Source: Bradyrhizobium oligotrophicum S58 (GTDB taxonomy: Bacteria > Pseudomonadota > Alphaproteobacteria > Rhizobiales > Xanthobacteraceae). From it: a DNA stretch of 64,000 nucleotides. Below, piece after piece: positions 1-8,044 of the stretch (its first letter is position 1; every line of letters starts with the position of its first letter). The position numbers and the translations under genes were made by a program. The stretch lies in assembly GCF_000344805.1 (NCBI RefSeq), contig NC_020453.1, positions 5,241,001-5,305,000 of the forward strand, given 5' to 3'. The notes beneath the pieces are model-generated. The model was not told where the DNA came from and made no database searches. It saw only the letters and a list, made by a program, of their open reading frames with translations.

Positions 1-224
1 ACGTGGGGCTCCGGCTCGACCGGCCGCCCGCCATAGAGCGTGGGCTGCATCCAGGGGCCCTTGCCAAGACTGGTCTGGCCTTCGACGACGGCGTAGGACG
101 CATCGATGCCGTTGATGATGACCGGGACGCCGGGCCGCTGGGGGATCACGATATCGAAGCCTTCGCTGGCGAGCGAAGGCGAAGCCGCCCCGATCAGAAT
201 CGCAAGAGCTGTTGCAAAACGCAT
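1..224 (-). CDS. Secreted hypothetical protein, 3' end cut by window edge
   Basis: The frame opens with an ATG at 224 on the minus strand and runs off the left edge, so only about 74 N-terminal residues are seen. It starts MRFATALAILIGAASPSLAS, a clear Sec signal peptide with cleavage expected after about residue 20. The mature part begins EGFDIVIPQRPGVPVIINGI and contains a P/V/I-rich stretch. I recognise no enzyme motif in the visible part. A small exported protein is the most that can be said. Confidence 0.75.
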   Translation of the reverse strand, partial: MRFATALAILIGAASPSLASEGFDIVIPQRPGVPVIINGIDASYAVVEGQTSLGKGPWMQPTLYGGRPVEPEPH

Positions 225-539
225 GAATTCACGCCCTGGTTGCCAACTACCAATACCGCAACACGCGCCGCCATGGGTTAAGCGCGCGGTTCAATCTGCC
301 GGTAAGGCTAACGCATGGGCCATTCGCCCGGGTTAATGGGCGCCGCCTGCTTCGGCGAGAACGGTTAATGGATCAGCCGATCGCGGCGGCAAGGATGCTC
401 GGAGCAAGCCGGGCCTCCACCGCCGCGCGGGCTTCGCAAGAGCGCTGGCGCCTCATGTCGTTCCAAAACATTCCCGGCGCGGCGGGAACGACGCGGCCGG
501 CTTGCACTTAGCAGGTGGGGCGCAACGACGGAGTATTCC
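225..539. other. Intergenic region, nothing identified
   Basis: This 315-bp stretch separates two divergently transcribed secreted-protein genes, so it should carry both promoters. I see no convincing repeat, RNA structure or conserved frame in it. Confidence 0.5.
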
Positions 540-1031
540 ATGACACGATTTGCTATTCTCGGGGCTGCTGTACTCGCAACGGCGCTGGCCGGCCCGGCCA
601 TGGCGCGCGACATGCACCACCGGCACATGAACCACCAGCACGAAGGAATGATGCAGCATCGGCACATGGGCACCCAGGACGGGGCGATGATGCAGCAGCG
701 CACCGACGCCGGGTGGAACAATAACGGCTGGGATCGCCGCAACCGCAACAGCGGCTTCTGGCCGGCCGACGTTGCCGCCGGAGCAGTCGGCACCGCTGCC
801 GGCATCGCCGGTGCAGCCATCGGAACCGCCGGCGCCATCGCCACCGCGCCGTTCCGCACCGCGGATGCCTATGCCTACGGTCCCGGACCCTCCTACGGCC
901 AGCCGAGCTATGATCGCGGCCCGAACGGCTATTACGGTGACTGGAACAGCTACGCCACCCGCAACGGCCTGGTCTGCCGCCCCGGCACCATGTTCAAGGG
1001 CAGCGACGGCCTGATGCACATCTGCCAGTAG
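540..1031 (+). CDS. Small exported His/Met-rich hypothetical protein
   Basis: The protein has 163 aa. Residues 1-22 (MTRFAILGAAVLATALAGPA) form a signal peptide. Residues 24-55 are rich in His and Met (DMHHRHMNHQHEGMMQHRHM), which could bind metal, although this is only a composition argument. Residues 78-105 form a small-residue Ala/Gly hydrophobic stretch resembling a glycine-zipper segment. The C-terminal part is Tyr/Gly/Pro-rich and ends in a short domain with two cysteines (about residues 147 and 162). A purine-rich GACGGAG stretch precedes the ATG. An intrinsic terminator follows 25 bp after the stop, so the gene is monocistronic. No family name is assigned. Confidence 0.85.
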   Translation: MTRFAILGAAVLATALAGPAMARDMHHRHMNHQHEGMMQHRHMGTQDGAMMQQRTDAGWNNNGWDRRNRNSGFWPADVAAGAVGTAAGIAGAAIGTAGAIATAPFRTADAYAYGPGPSYGQPSYDRGPNGYYGDWNSYATRNGLVCRPGTMFKGSDGLMHICQ

Positions 1032-1056
1032 GCTTGCGCGCCTCGATTGCGTCGAC

Positions 1057-1083
1057 AGGGGCGGCCTCACGGCCGCCCCTTTT
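1057..1083 (+). terminator. Intrinsic terminator
   Basis: A perfect 10-bp GC-rich stem (AGGGGCGGCC / GGCCGCCCCT) with a 4-nt TCAC loop is followed by a short T run. It lies just downstream of the gene ending at 1031. Confidence 0.85.
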
Positions 1084-1203
1084 GCGACCGGGATTGTTGC
1101 CGGCCGAGAGCTGTGACGGCAGTAGCCTGACCGCATCAACTCTGGTAGGAACACCGCGCTTCGGAGCCCCTCGCCGCGCTCCGCCGCCACTCACGGTGCA
1201 TTC

Positions 1204-1278
1204 GCCGGCTTAGCTCAGCGGTAGAGCAGCGGTTTTGTAAACCGAAGGTCGGGGGTTCAATCCCCTCAGCCGGCACCA
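1204..1278 (+). tRNA. tRNA-Thr (anticodon UGU)
   Basis: This is a canonical cloverleaf. The acceptor strands GCCGGCT and AGCCGGC pair, the D-arm contains TAGCTCAGCGGTAGAGC, and the T-arm reads GGGGGTTCAATCCCC. The anticodon loop TTTGTAA gives anticodon UGU. The 3' CCA is encoded (1276-1278). No terminator is obvious immediately downstream. Confidence 0.96.
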
Positions 1279-1341
1279 TCGACCGTCGCGTTTCAATCCC
1301 TCGTGTCTCGATTGCTGTGCCTCTACCCGTTGCGGCATTGC

Positions 1342-1950
1342 TCAATTCGCCTTGGTCTTGATCGTCCCCGCTGCGGGCGGCTTGGCGGCACCGGCCGTCG
1401 GCGGCGGCTTGGGCGCGGCCCATTCCGGATCCGGCAGCGGTCCGCCGCCCTCGCCGGTCGCACCGACGAGCTGGCCCGGCACCAGGTCCGTCACCTGCGC
1501 CCAGCCCTGGGTGGCGCAGAACAGCCCGAGCAGGCAGCCTTTGACGGCCAGCATCTTCGGTCCCTCGCGCCAGATCGAAACGCTGTAGGTCTTGCCGTCC
1601 TCGGCATTGTAGACCTCGCCCACATAGCGGCCGTCCGGATTCAATTTGAGCCCGAGCAGCATCTGGTGGCCAAGCAGCAGGCGCGCGCGCCTGGCCGGAT
1701 CGGGATGCAGCCGGTCGCGGAACGGCTGCCCCTTGGCGTCCGCCGTCTCCTTCATCCAGACGATGTAGCCGCAAATGCGATCGGGCATCCCGCCGCAACG
1801 CTCGATGCGAACCCGGGCGCGCCCGTCTTCGGTGAGCCAGGTGCCCGCGGGATCGCTGACCGGGGCGGCGTGGCCACGGCTTTCCGCCATCGACAGCAAC
1901 AGGCTGACGACGATGCGCAGCCCGACGCGAAGGACGAATCTCAATGTCAT
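1342..1950 (-). CDS. DUF2147 family secreted protein
   Basis: The chosen ATG at 1950 gives a 202-aa protein with a signal peptide (MTLRFVLRVGLRIVVSLLLS). The frame stays open further upstream, but that part looks non-coding. After the signal, the sequence DPAGTWLTEDGRARVRIERC begins the beta-rich DUF2147 (COG4731) fold. The family's later features are also present: a WMKETAD segment, a GQ/F..R..H.DPA segment, a LLLGHQMLLGLK segment, and the closing YSVSIWREGPKMLAVKGCL strand pair. The C-terminus adds a Pro/Ala/Lys-rich tail of about 40 aa. Members are small periplasmic lipocalin-like proteins of unknown role. It is convergent with the upstream tRNA. Confidence 0.88.
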   Translation of the reverse strand: MTLRFVLRVGLRIVVSLLLSMAESRGHAAPVSDPAGTWLTEDGRARVRIERCGGMPDRICGYIVWMKETADAKGQPFRDRLHPDPARRARLLLGHQMLLGLKLNPDGRYVGEVYNAEDGKTYSVSIWREGPKMLAVKGCLLGLFCATQGWAQVTDLVPGQLVGATGEGGGPLPDPEWAAPKPPPTAGAAKPPAAGTIKTKAN

Positions 1951-2121
1951 GTCCAGGGACCTCGTTATCTCCACGGCTTCGAGCCACGCACTCGCGCGGC
2001 GCGTTCGAAGTTCAAAACCGGCTCTCCGGCTCCTGCCCGTGCCGGTGCCTTCGATGCCAATTTGTGAAAGCGAAGGTGCCGCGATGCGACTCGACCTGCG
2101 TGATCGGAGCATTCGTCCGCA

Positions 2122-2783
2122 TCACTGCAGCTGTGCGACCAGGGCGTCCGCACCCTTGTCGATCCCCGCTTCCGCGGCTGCGAGCGCACCGACGCTGGCC
2201 TTGATGTCGTAGGGCGCGGGGTATTGCTTGCTGACGAAGGCGTTCAGCAGCCGTCCGTTGGCGGCATCGAGGATCTCCGCGGCATAGAACACCGAGCCGG
2301 TCAGCAGCCCCTCGCCGTCACGCGCGCTCTGCACGCCATTATAGACGGCGCCTGCGAGATCGAAGCGCGAGGCCGTGCCGAGCACCGGCGTGTTGGTGAC
2401 GGCGCCGGTCAAGGTGAGGCGCACGCGCAGGGTGTTCCGGCCCCGCTGGCTGACGACCTGGAAGCGCGCCGACAGACTCTCCAGGAAGCGCGACCGCATG
2501 TAGGCGGCAAGCTTCGCCTTGTCCTGCTCGGACAGCTCGCCGAACTGATGATCGCGGCCACGATAGATCACCACCGGTCGAGCATGACCTTGTCATAGCT
2601 GCGCCAATCAGCAGATGCGGCGTAGCGGTAGGGCACGCGCCCCGATGAATCGGATCCATTCGGGGCCAAATAGCGCGTCGATGCCACCTCGGAATAGGCC
2701 GCCGGCGTCACCGTGTTGCAGCCACCGCAAAGGCCGGCCACGGCAATTGCCGCAAAGCCGGACGCCCGGGATCGAACCGTCAT
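2122..2783 (-). pseudogene. DUF3313 family lipoprotein, disrupted by a 1-bp frameshift
   Basis: Two minus-strand frames together make one DUF3313 protein of about 219 aa. The N-terminal frame starts at the ATG at 2783, with GGAGAAGGAG just upstream, and has a lipoprotein-like signal peptide ending around LCGGC. It runs through the conserved YRYAASADWRSYDKVMLD and then stops after RW. The next frame resumes at once with VVIYRGRDHQF and continues to 2122 with the rest of the domain. Adding one G to the GG at 2576-2577 on the plus strand (one C on the coding strand) restores D-P-V-V-I-Y. This is either a true inactivating indel or a sequencing error in a short GC run. A TetR gene lies upstream on the same strand. 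Confidence 0.82.
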
Positions 2784-2832
2784 CTCCTTCTCCTCCGTGT
2801 AAGCTGCTGCGAAGCACAATCAGCAATCATTA

Positions 2833-2850
2833 AAACCGACTGGACGGTTT
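2833..2850. promoter_or_regulatory. Candidate TetR operator
   Basis: The inverted repeat AAACCG-(6 nt)-CGGTTT lies 50-67 bp upstream of the DUF3313 start and about 100 bp downstream of the TetR stop codon. Its half-site spacing suits a TetR dimer, and its position overlaps the expected promoter. The link to the neighbouring TetR is inferred. Confidence 0.4.
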
Positions 2851-2949
2851 GTAAAGTAGCGTGATGAACACACGGTCAAGGGGTGAGCGCGCCGCGACAG
2901 CAACGGCCAGGGGATCGCGACGTCGTCACCCGCCCCGAACCAACTCCTG

Positions 2950-3537
2950 TCAAGCGTCCCGAGGCGCTCCCGCCTGCTCGAATGCCGTCCATTGGCTGTC
3001 GTCGAGCAGTCGCGCGAACAGGCGATCCAGGTCCGGCTGCTCTAGCGGCGAGACCCGCAGCATGGTCATCAGCGCGAGACCGCGGGCGGCGGCCCAGCGC
3101 AGCACCGCGAGATCGGCGTCGCGGGCTTCGGCCCGGACCTCCAATACCCGCTCGGCATCCTTGGCGCGGGCATCCTCCAGCAAAGCGGGCTCCTGGGCGA
3201 GCGCGCCCAGCATCGCCTGGGACACGGAGTACTGCTGCGCGATCAGCTCCCGCGAAGCCGCAATCTGGGTGGCAAGTTCGGGCTGACTCACCGCTTCGCC
3301 CAGTTCAGCCCTGAATTTCCTGGCGAATTGGTCGAAATGCGTGAACTGCTGTTCAAGCAGAGCCTTGAGCACCGCTTCCTTGTTGGGAAACTGGTGCATC
3401 AGGCCGCCTTTGCTCAGGCCGCTTTCGCGGGCAATGGCATCGAGCGTGAGCCGACCCGGACCATCGCGGCCGATGATGGTGAGGGCGGCGGTGAGCGCGG
3501 CCTTGCGTGACCGCTCGGAGCGTGAGGGATTGTCCAT
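2950..3537 (-). CDS. TetR/AcrR family transcriptional regulator
   Basis: The ATG at 3537 (MDNPSRSERSRKAALTAALT) gives 195 aa, the usual TetR length. An upstream extension in the same frame was rejected because it lacks domain sequence. Residues about 8-55 form the TetR helix-turn-helix: ALTIIGRDGPGRLTLDAIA, then SGLSKGGLMHQFPNKEAVLKAL, with the typical SKGGLMHQFPNKE recognition-helix signature. The C-terminal 140 aa are helical and should form the ligand and dimer domain. The DUF3313 lipoprotein lies downstream on the same strand, with a palindromic candidate operator between the two. Autoregulation or control of the lipoprotein is plausible but not shown. Confidence 0.92.
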   Translation of the reverse strand: MDNPSRSERSRKAALTAALTIIGRDGPGRLTLDAIARESGLSKGGLMHQFPNKEAVLKALLEQQFTHFDQFARKFRAELGEAVSQPELATQIAASRELIAQQYSVSQAMLGALAQEPALLEDARAKDAERVLEVRAEARDADLAVLRWAAARGLALMTMLRVSPLEQPDLDRLFARLLDDSQWTAFEQAGAPRDA

Positions 3538-3859
3538 CGGAAACTGCGGGGCGCCGGGGGTAGCGAGCAGCAAAAATCCCACAAGCGGGACTGCCCGTCC
3601 CCTCTTAGGCGAGAGCGCCCCTGCCCTGTCAAGCCAAGCAGAGCAAAGTCGGCAGCCCGACATCCTTGGGAACCATCTGCGCGAGACCGAATTGACGGCG
3701 TCGCTCTCGGCGTGTGAGCACGGATCCGGTTCAGACTGTGGCAACAATGTTGTCACATCTCAACCAGGACTCGCGCTTATCCCCAGAAGTCACTGGTGTT
3801 CCAACTTGATTTAGGGACCGGCTTTTGTTGCAATTGCGGCAGTCTGGGGGACGACGGGC
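3538..3859. other. Divergent intergenic region
   Basis: These 322 bp lie between the TetR gene (minus) and the hypothetical gene starting at 3860 (plus). The region should hold both promoters. No repeat or structured RNA was recognised. Confidence 0.45.
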
Positions 3860-4360
3860 ATGACGTGGAAGGAAGAGCGTGATGCGCTGATCGCGCAGAC
3901 CATGGCCTTCGTACAGTCGGTCACGGGCAAGCCTGCCGACTTCTCCCAGTTCGAGCTCCCCCCCGTTCCGGTCAGGATCCCGATCGCCCCCCGGCAGGCC
4001 GCCGCACCGCGCGAGATCATGTCGGCTGAGCCGGTCGTGGCCGCTGGCACCGCCCCCGACGCGCCGCACAGCGAGCCTCCACAGCAAATGCCTGCCCGCG
4101 CGCCCGAGCCCGCCATCATGAAAGAGCAGGCATCCGCCATTCCCGAAGCGTCTCGTCCGGGCCCTGCCCTGCCTGCGCGCTTCACCAGCATCGCCTCGCA
4201 GCTGGATCTGCAGCGCGACATGCAGGCGGAAATCCGCGCCCGCGTGGCCCGCTTCCGCGCCCATCAGGAACGTTTCACGCGGGAACGCCAGGAATATTTC
4301 AGCTCGGAGCTGGCCCGCCTCAAGGCCTCTGCCGAAGGGACCGGACTTCCCGAGGATTGA
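3860..4360 (+). CDS. Conserved hypothetical protein, Pro/Ala-rich linker and C-terminal helix
   Basis: The protein has 166 aa and no signal peptide. The N-terminus MTWKEERDALIAQTMAFVQSV begins with an amphipathic helix. Residues 33-105 are disordered and Pro/Ala-rich. Residues 108-158 are strongly helical and charged (LQRDMQAEIRARVARFRAHQ, then RFTRERQEYF), suggesting a coiled coil. No catalytic motif is visible. The reverse strand is also open here, but the plus frame has the better start context and protein-like periodicity. A cytoplasmic adaptor-type role is conceivable, but I do not assign one. Confidence 0.7.
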   Translation: MTWKEERDALIAQTMAFVQSVTGKPADFSQFELPPVPVRIPIAPRQAAAPREIMSAEPVVAAGTAPDAPHSEPPQQMPARAPEPAIMKEQASAIPEASRPGPALPARFTSIASQLDLQRDMQAEIRARVARFRAHQERFTRERQEYFSSELARLKASAEGTGLPED

Positions 4361-4414
4361 GCGGACCACATCGGTGACAGACGGAACGAGCTTCGAAAAA
4401 CCGGCACGCCGGCC

Positions 4415-4534
4415 TCACAGCCACGCACACAGCAGCGCCACATTGGCCACGAAGGCAAGCAGCAACCCAAGGGTGAGCGTCAGCTGGATCCGCCCGCAAA
4501 AGATGTGGAGATCGGTTCCCATGGGCTTAACCAT
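4415..4534 (-). CDS. Possible 39-aa single-pass membrane protein
   Basis: A short minus-strand frame reads MVKPMGTDLHIFCGRIQLTL and continues into a hydrophobic helix (LGLLLAFVANVALLCAWL) before the stop. The layout is a short polar N-terminus plus one transmembrane helix ending at the C-terminus. No strong Shine-Dalgarno sequence is seen, and the second ATG (residue 5) is an alternative start. The frame could be spurious. The uninterrupted helix and the otherwise empty gap are the only support. Confidence 0.35.
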   Translation of the reverse strand: MVKPMGTDLHIFCGRIQLTLTLGLLLAFVANVALLCAWL

Positions 4535-4704
4535 CTGGCGATTCTAGCCCCGGAGTCCCACGGATTCTTTTTCCAAAAATTTAGGACTCGTTTACGACTC
4601 GCGGCGAGCCGAAAAGGCCGCTTTCCGGCCGCGAACGCGCCCGTGTCTCGCTACAACCCCTGTTCATCGTCGGTTCATCCTTCGCTTCTCTGGAGCTGCT
4701 TGGA

Positions 4705-4953
4705 ATGCCCTATGCCCTGTTCTGCAACGAGGCCAAGCTGAGCAAGGCCTATCCAACCGAAGCCGACGTCTGGCGGCTGGCGCGGCAAAGCGGACTGGTG
4801 GTGGACGTGATGATCAACGCTCGGCGCACGGCCGGGCATCTGCAGCTCGACAATGACTACGAGATCAGGCCCTGCGCCGCCGAGCCGGAGGAGGATCCCT
4901 GGCAGAACCGCGTCGAAGCCGAGCAGGAATTCAACATTCCATTCGCGTCCTGA
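4705..4953 (+). CDS. Conserved small hypothetical protein
   Basis: The protein has 82 aa and is acidic in its second half. It starts MPYALFCNEAKLSKAYPTEA, followed by a helix (DVWRLARQSGLVVD) and a short strand region ending LQLDNDYEIRPC. It has no signal peptide or membrane segment. It looks like a compact cytoplasmic alpha/beta protein. I believe it belongs to a Bradyrhizobiaceae-restricted family but cannot name it. The reading frame shows normal GC-rich third positions. Confidence 0.7.
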   Translation: MPYALFCNEAKLSKAYPTEADVWRLARQSGLVVDVMINARRTAGHLQLDNDYEIRPCAAEPEEDPWQNRVEAEQEFNIPFAS

Positions 4954-5272
4954 TCGACCCGGATATCGGCCGGACGAGCGCAAGCGCTATCCGGCGGCGT
5001 CCATTCGCACGTGCGGATCGTTGTGCGCGAGCCCAGCAATGAGATCGAGACTGTCCCAGCAGCAAAAATTTTCGGATTTTTCGCTGCCGTCGCAATGACG
5101 CGGAGCGGACGCGCCTGGCCGAGGAGAGCGCCAGCAAGACCCGAGGGCCGTCCGCGCATGGCTGACGGCCCTTCGGGTGAACTTCTATTGAAGCGACAGA
5201 TATGGCATTCGGCGGGCAGCCAAAGCCGCCCGCCGTGTGATCGCCAAGAAGCCCGCGACTCCAAGCCCGCGA
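4954..5272. other. Intergenic region with one imperfect hairpin
   Basis: This 319-bp gap separates two convergent genes. It holds a stable imperfect hairpin at 5140-5177 (CCCGAGGGCCGTC against GACGGCCCTTCGGG, one bulge) without a T run. It also holds a fragment of the GCAATGACG dispersed repeat near 5090. Nothing coding was recognised. Confidence 0.5.
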
Positions 5273-5512
5273 CTACGGCGTCGCCGTCGCCAGCGATGCG
5301 GTTTCGGACGGAAGGGCGACACAGGCGCGCTTGCGGCTGACGCCGCGGATTGCGCCGGTCACCTTCAGCACCTTCCCCGACGGGCAGGACGCGGTTTGCA
5401 CCAGCGCGACCTCGTAGGGGGCCAGCATCAACGGTTCGGACTTCAGGACGGTCTGGGCGGAGCACGGCACGACGGCCGCCGACAACAACAGCACGGACAA
5501 CAAGATACGCAT
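5273..5512 (-). CDS. Small secreted protein, probably DUF6719 family
   Basis: The protein has 79 aa. It starts MRILLSVLLLSAAVVPCSAQ, a good signal peptide. The mature protein (TVLKSEPLMLAPYEVALVQT, then ASCPSGKVLKVTGAIRG) has two cysteines (about residues 43 and 64) that could form a disulfide. The pattern 'SEPLMLAPYEVALVQ..SC..GKVLKVTGA..G' is what I remember of the DUF6719 family in Bradyrhizobium. The match is from memory. The function is unknown and the location is presumably periplasmic. Confidence 0.75.
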   Translation of the reverse strand: MRILLSVLLLSAAVVPCSAQTVLKSEPLMLAPYEVALVQTASCPSGKVLKVTGAIRGVSRKRACVALPSETASLATATP

Positions 5513-5640
5513 GTGGGATGATCCATCAAACCGGCGGACTCATAATAGCCACTGATGGCGAAAGTTTCACGAAGGTTTGAAAATTTTTTTGCACTGCGTG
5601 AGCGACCTCGAAACCATGGCCCGTCACGACGCCGCCACAG

Positions 5641-5668
5641 CAAAACGCCCGCGCGAGGGCGCGGGCGT
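5641..5668 (-). terminator. Intrinsic terminator for the beta-barrel gene
   Basis: Read on the minus strand, ACGCCCGCGC pairs with GCGCGGGCGT across a 4-nt loop (10-bp stem) and is followed by TTTTG. It lies about 35 bp after the stop codon at 5704. Confidence 0.8.
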
Positions 5669-5703
5669 GTGGCGATTTGTCGTCCGGCGCAGCCGGGAGC
5701 CGG

Positions 5704-6417
5704 TCAGTACTTGCCGGCGACCGGGCCACCCCAGCCGAAGCGATAGTTCACGCCGAGCTTGACCGTGTGCTCATCGCTGTTGAAGCGGCTGCCCACCACC
5801 GGTGCCGGGCCGCCCGTGAAAGTGGTGTTGCCGAAATTGTAGTACTGGTACTCGGCCTTGGCCGACCAGCTTGGCGCGAACATGTATTCGAGGCCGGCGC
5901 CGACGGTGTAGCCGCCCTTGGTGTTGCCGCTGGTCGTGAAGCCGGCCGGCACGCCGGCGACGTTCACGCCGAGGCCATTGCCGTCACGCCAGGCATAACC
6001 ACCCTTGGCGTAGAGCAGCGCCGGTCCCCAGGTGTAGCCGAGCCGGCCGGTCACCGAGCCGAGCTGGTTGGCGCCGGTGGAGCTCACGACCGTTGCACCC
6101 GGGAAGCCGAAATTGGTGGTGTTGCGATCCATCCAGCTGTACTGGGCCTCGACGCCCATCACCCAGTTCGGGGCGAACTGGTAGTCGAAACCGCCCTGCA
6201 CGCCGCCGAGGAAGCGGGCGTTGTTGCCTTCGAGGCTGTTGTTGCCGGCAAAGGCGCCGCCGAGATGGCCGCCGATATAGAACCCGGTCCAGTTATAGAC
6301 GACCTGCGGAGCCGTGAAGGCCGGCGCCTTGGTGTAGGTGCGCGCGGGCATGTCGGCGGCAAACGCCGGGACAGCCAAAGCGGACAAAGCCACCGCACTC
6401 AAAAAAAAGCGTTTCAT
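5704..6417 (-). CDS. Outer-membrane beta-barrel protein (Omp25/Omp31-like)
   Basis: The protein has 237 aa. The signal peptide MKRFFLSAVALSALAVPAFA is followed by ADMPARTYTKAP, the typical processed N-terminus of rhizobial Omp25/Omp31 (RopB-type) proteins. The mature part has alternating aromatic beta-strands: VYNWTGFYIGGHLGGAFAG, then GGVQGGFDYQFAPNWVMGVE, YTWGPALLYAKGGYAW, and a final HTVKLGVNYRFGW strand. An eight-stranded barrel is expected. The very C-terminus (GGPVAGKY) lacks the classical terminal Phe, but this subfamily often does. An intrinsic terminator follows. The gene is monocistronic. The role is structural or an immunogenic porin-like barrel; channel activity is not implied. 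Confidence 0.92.
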   Translation of the reverse strand: MKRFFLSAVALSALAVPAFAADMPARTYTKAPAFTAPQVVYNWTGFYIGGHLGGAFAGNNSLEGNNARFLGGVQGGFDYQFAPNWVMGVEAQYSWMDRNTTNFGFPGATVVSSTGANQLGSVTGRLGYTWGPALLYAKGGYAWRDGNGLGVNVAGVPAGFTTSGNTKGGYTVGAGLEYMFAPSWSAKAEYQYYNFGNTTFTGGPAPVVGSRFNSDEHTVKLGVNYRFGWGGPVAGKY

Positions 6418-6774
6418 GGGACGTCCCCGTTATTCATTTGCGACATCTATCGAACATCGTGGCCGCATTTGGGTTGCCCGGTGGCTGTGACGCAGCTGTG
6501 ATTGCTCGTCGCGTGTCACCAGCGGGCAACAAAGGCCTTTTGTTCCATAGGCTTCCCGAATATTTCGTGAAGCTGCGCGTCTCGCCCGACATTTGGTCGC
6601 GCCAAGGCGGCAAAGCGTTTGAACCCGTCTCCTAATTGTGATGCCCGCCGTGCCCCCGCAAGGTGCTGCGACGACGTGGCAGGTCTGCATGGCCGTGTGA
6701 TCAGCGCGTGACGTGGGAGCCTGGTGATACCGGGACCGGTCCTGCATGGCGCGCCCTGCTCATGCGGGCAGGCG
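6418..6774. other. Intergenic region upstream of the beta-barrel gene
   Basis: This 357-bp gap lies upstream of the beta-barrel gene and should contain its promoter. Its left part, next to position 6417, is less GC-rich than its surroundings. No gene, repeat family member or convincing terminator was found. Confidence 0.45.
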
Positions 6775-7215
6775 CTACCGCGTCAGGCCCGCGAGCTCGG
6801 GAAAGGCCTGATAGCTCGACCCGGCGCAGAGCTCGCCGGCATCCTCGATCAGCCGATCGAAGCGGCCGTCGACATAGACCGCCGCCCGCTCCTTCGCCGG
6901 CCGGTAGCTGCCGTCCGACTCGCGCGCCGCATAGCGCAAACAGCTGATATATCGCTGGCGGCCGCCGACGGTCCGCTGCACCGGCTCCGCCAGGACGCCG
7001 TCACGCACCCCGACAGGGTTGTTCAGGTAGGTCCGGAGATAGGACACGATCTCGGTGCGGTAGTTCGCCGGAAAGGGCTGGTTCGAGACGCCGCGATCGT
7101 CTGTATAGGAGATCCCGCGATTGTCCTCGCTCATGAACGACGCGGGACCGCCGCTCGCACAGCCTGACAGCAGCAACAGAATCACCGCCGCCGGCCGCCA
7201 GTTCGTTGTCCCCAT
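6775..7215 (-). CDS. Hypothetical lipoprotein
   Basis: Starting at the ATG at 7215, the 146-aa protein begins MGTTNWRPAAVILLLLSGCA, a lipoprotein signal with lipobox LSGC (Cys 19). This argues for this start over one 13 codons upstream. The mature part contains ISYTDDRGVSNQPFPANYRT and EIVSYLRTYLNNPVGVRDG. A later CLRYAARESDGSYRPAKER segment and a paired Cys (CAGSS) follow. The sequence resembles small envelope proteins common in Bradyrhizobium. No functional motif is seen. It is expected to be anchored to a membrane facing the periplasm. Confidence 0.8.
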   Translation of the reverse strand: MGTTNWRPAAVILLLLSGCASGGPASFMSEDNRGISYTDDRGVSNQPFPANYRTEIVSYLRTYLNNPVGVRDGVLAEPVQRTVGGRQRYISCLRYAARESDGSYRPAKERAAVYVDGRFDRLIEDAGELCAGSSYQAFPELAGLTR

Positions 7216-7329
7216 GCCCACGGCGCCCGCCTCGTCCGATACCCGTCGCGTCACCGGTTTCTAGCCGAAAGCGGCCGGCGATGGAAATCGCTGCGTCGCC
7301 CGGATTAAGTCCGGAAGCAAATCGTCGAT

Positions 7330-7352
7330 GCCGACGCCCCTTGGGCGTCGGC
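7330..7352 (-). terminator. Hairpin, possible terminator
   Basis: A perfect 10-bp stem (GCCGACGCCC / GGGCGTCGGC) with a 3-nt loop lies 28 bp downstream of the gene 7380-7754. No real T run follows on the minus strand (ATCGACGATTTG), so termination is uncertain. Confidence 0.45.
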
Positions 7353-7379
7353 GATCGCTGATACGGGCTTGCGGAGACG

Positions 7380-7754
7380 TTACCCGCGGCGCGTCGCCGG
7401 CGTGACGCGCTTGAAGCTCACCTTCTTGTGGCTGATCGCCTGCGAGACCTTCACCTTGTTGTGATGGCGGATATGCGCGACGTGCCGATGGGAGTGGCGG
7501 AGCAGCGAAGCATGCGGCTTGCTCTTCGACTTGCCGACCGTCGGCTTCATCTCGTTGGCCTTGTCGCCGGCCTGCGTCCCGCCCGACTTCGCGGCGTCGG
7601 TCTTGGTGGCGTCGGTCTTCGCGGCATCGGTCTTGGCGGTCCCGGTGGTCTGGCTGGACTTCGCGGAAGTGTCGGTTTTTGCAGGACCAGCGGCGAACGC
7701 GGGCGCAGCCAGGATCGACACGGCGAGCAGCGCAACAGACATTGACTTCAGCAT
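7380..7754 (-). CDS. Secreted basic protein with Lys-Thr-Asp repeats
   Basis: The ATG at 7754 gives 124 aa. The signal peptide (MLKSMSVALLAVSILAAPAF) is followed by a low-complexity Lys/Thr/Asp/Ala segment, residues about 32-58, with repeated AKTDA units. The C-terminal half is basic and His-rich (HSHRHVAHIRHHNKVKVSQ). The low-complexity segment comes from short DNA-level repeats and probably varies in length between strains. The function is unknown. A periplasmic or surface polycation is the only reasonable inference. Confidence 0.75.
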   Translation of the reverse strand: MLKSMSVALLAVSILAAPAFAAGPAKTDTSAKSSQTTGTAKTDAAKTDATKTDAAKSGGTQAGDKANEMKPTVGKSKSKPHASLLRHSHRHVAHIRHHNKVKVSQAISHKKVSFKRVTPATRRG

Positions 7755-8044
7755 GGTCGTCTCCGTGATGTGAAGATCTGGAGGTACCATCCAGAGTGGA
7801 TGGGCTCGTGATCATGGAAACGACCATAGGGAACCGGCACTGAACCCACCCTGAAGTAAAGCTGGGCTTTCAGTTCATGGACATGAAGGGATAGTCATCG
7901 AGATGACTGGCCTGTCATCATGTGGCCAGTATAATGCACCGATCGCGGCGCAAAATCCGCGCAAACGACCGGGAATATTTCGCAGCTGCGGAAGTTCTTC
8001 TCCGTATGCAGTCACCTGTTGGATCGACAACTCGGGAGATACGA

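Noticed and set aside
1204..1278. Integration site of a genomic island at tRNA-Thr
   Set aside because: No integrase gene and no duplicated tRNA 3' end was found downstream.
3731..4369. Minus-strand 212-aa frame opposite the gene at 3860
   Set aside because: Poor protein character (His/Gly/Arg-rich); the plus-strand frame is more protein-like, though only moderately certain.
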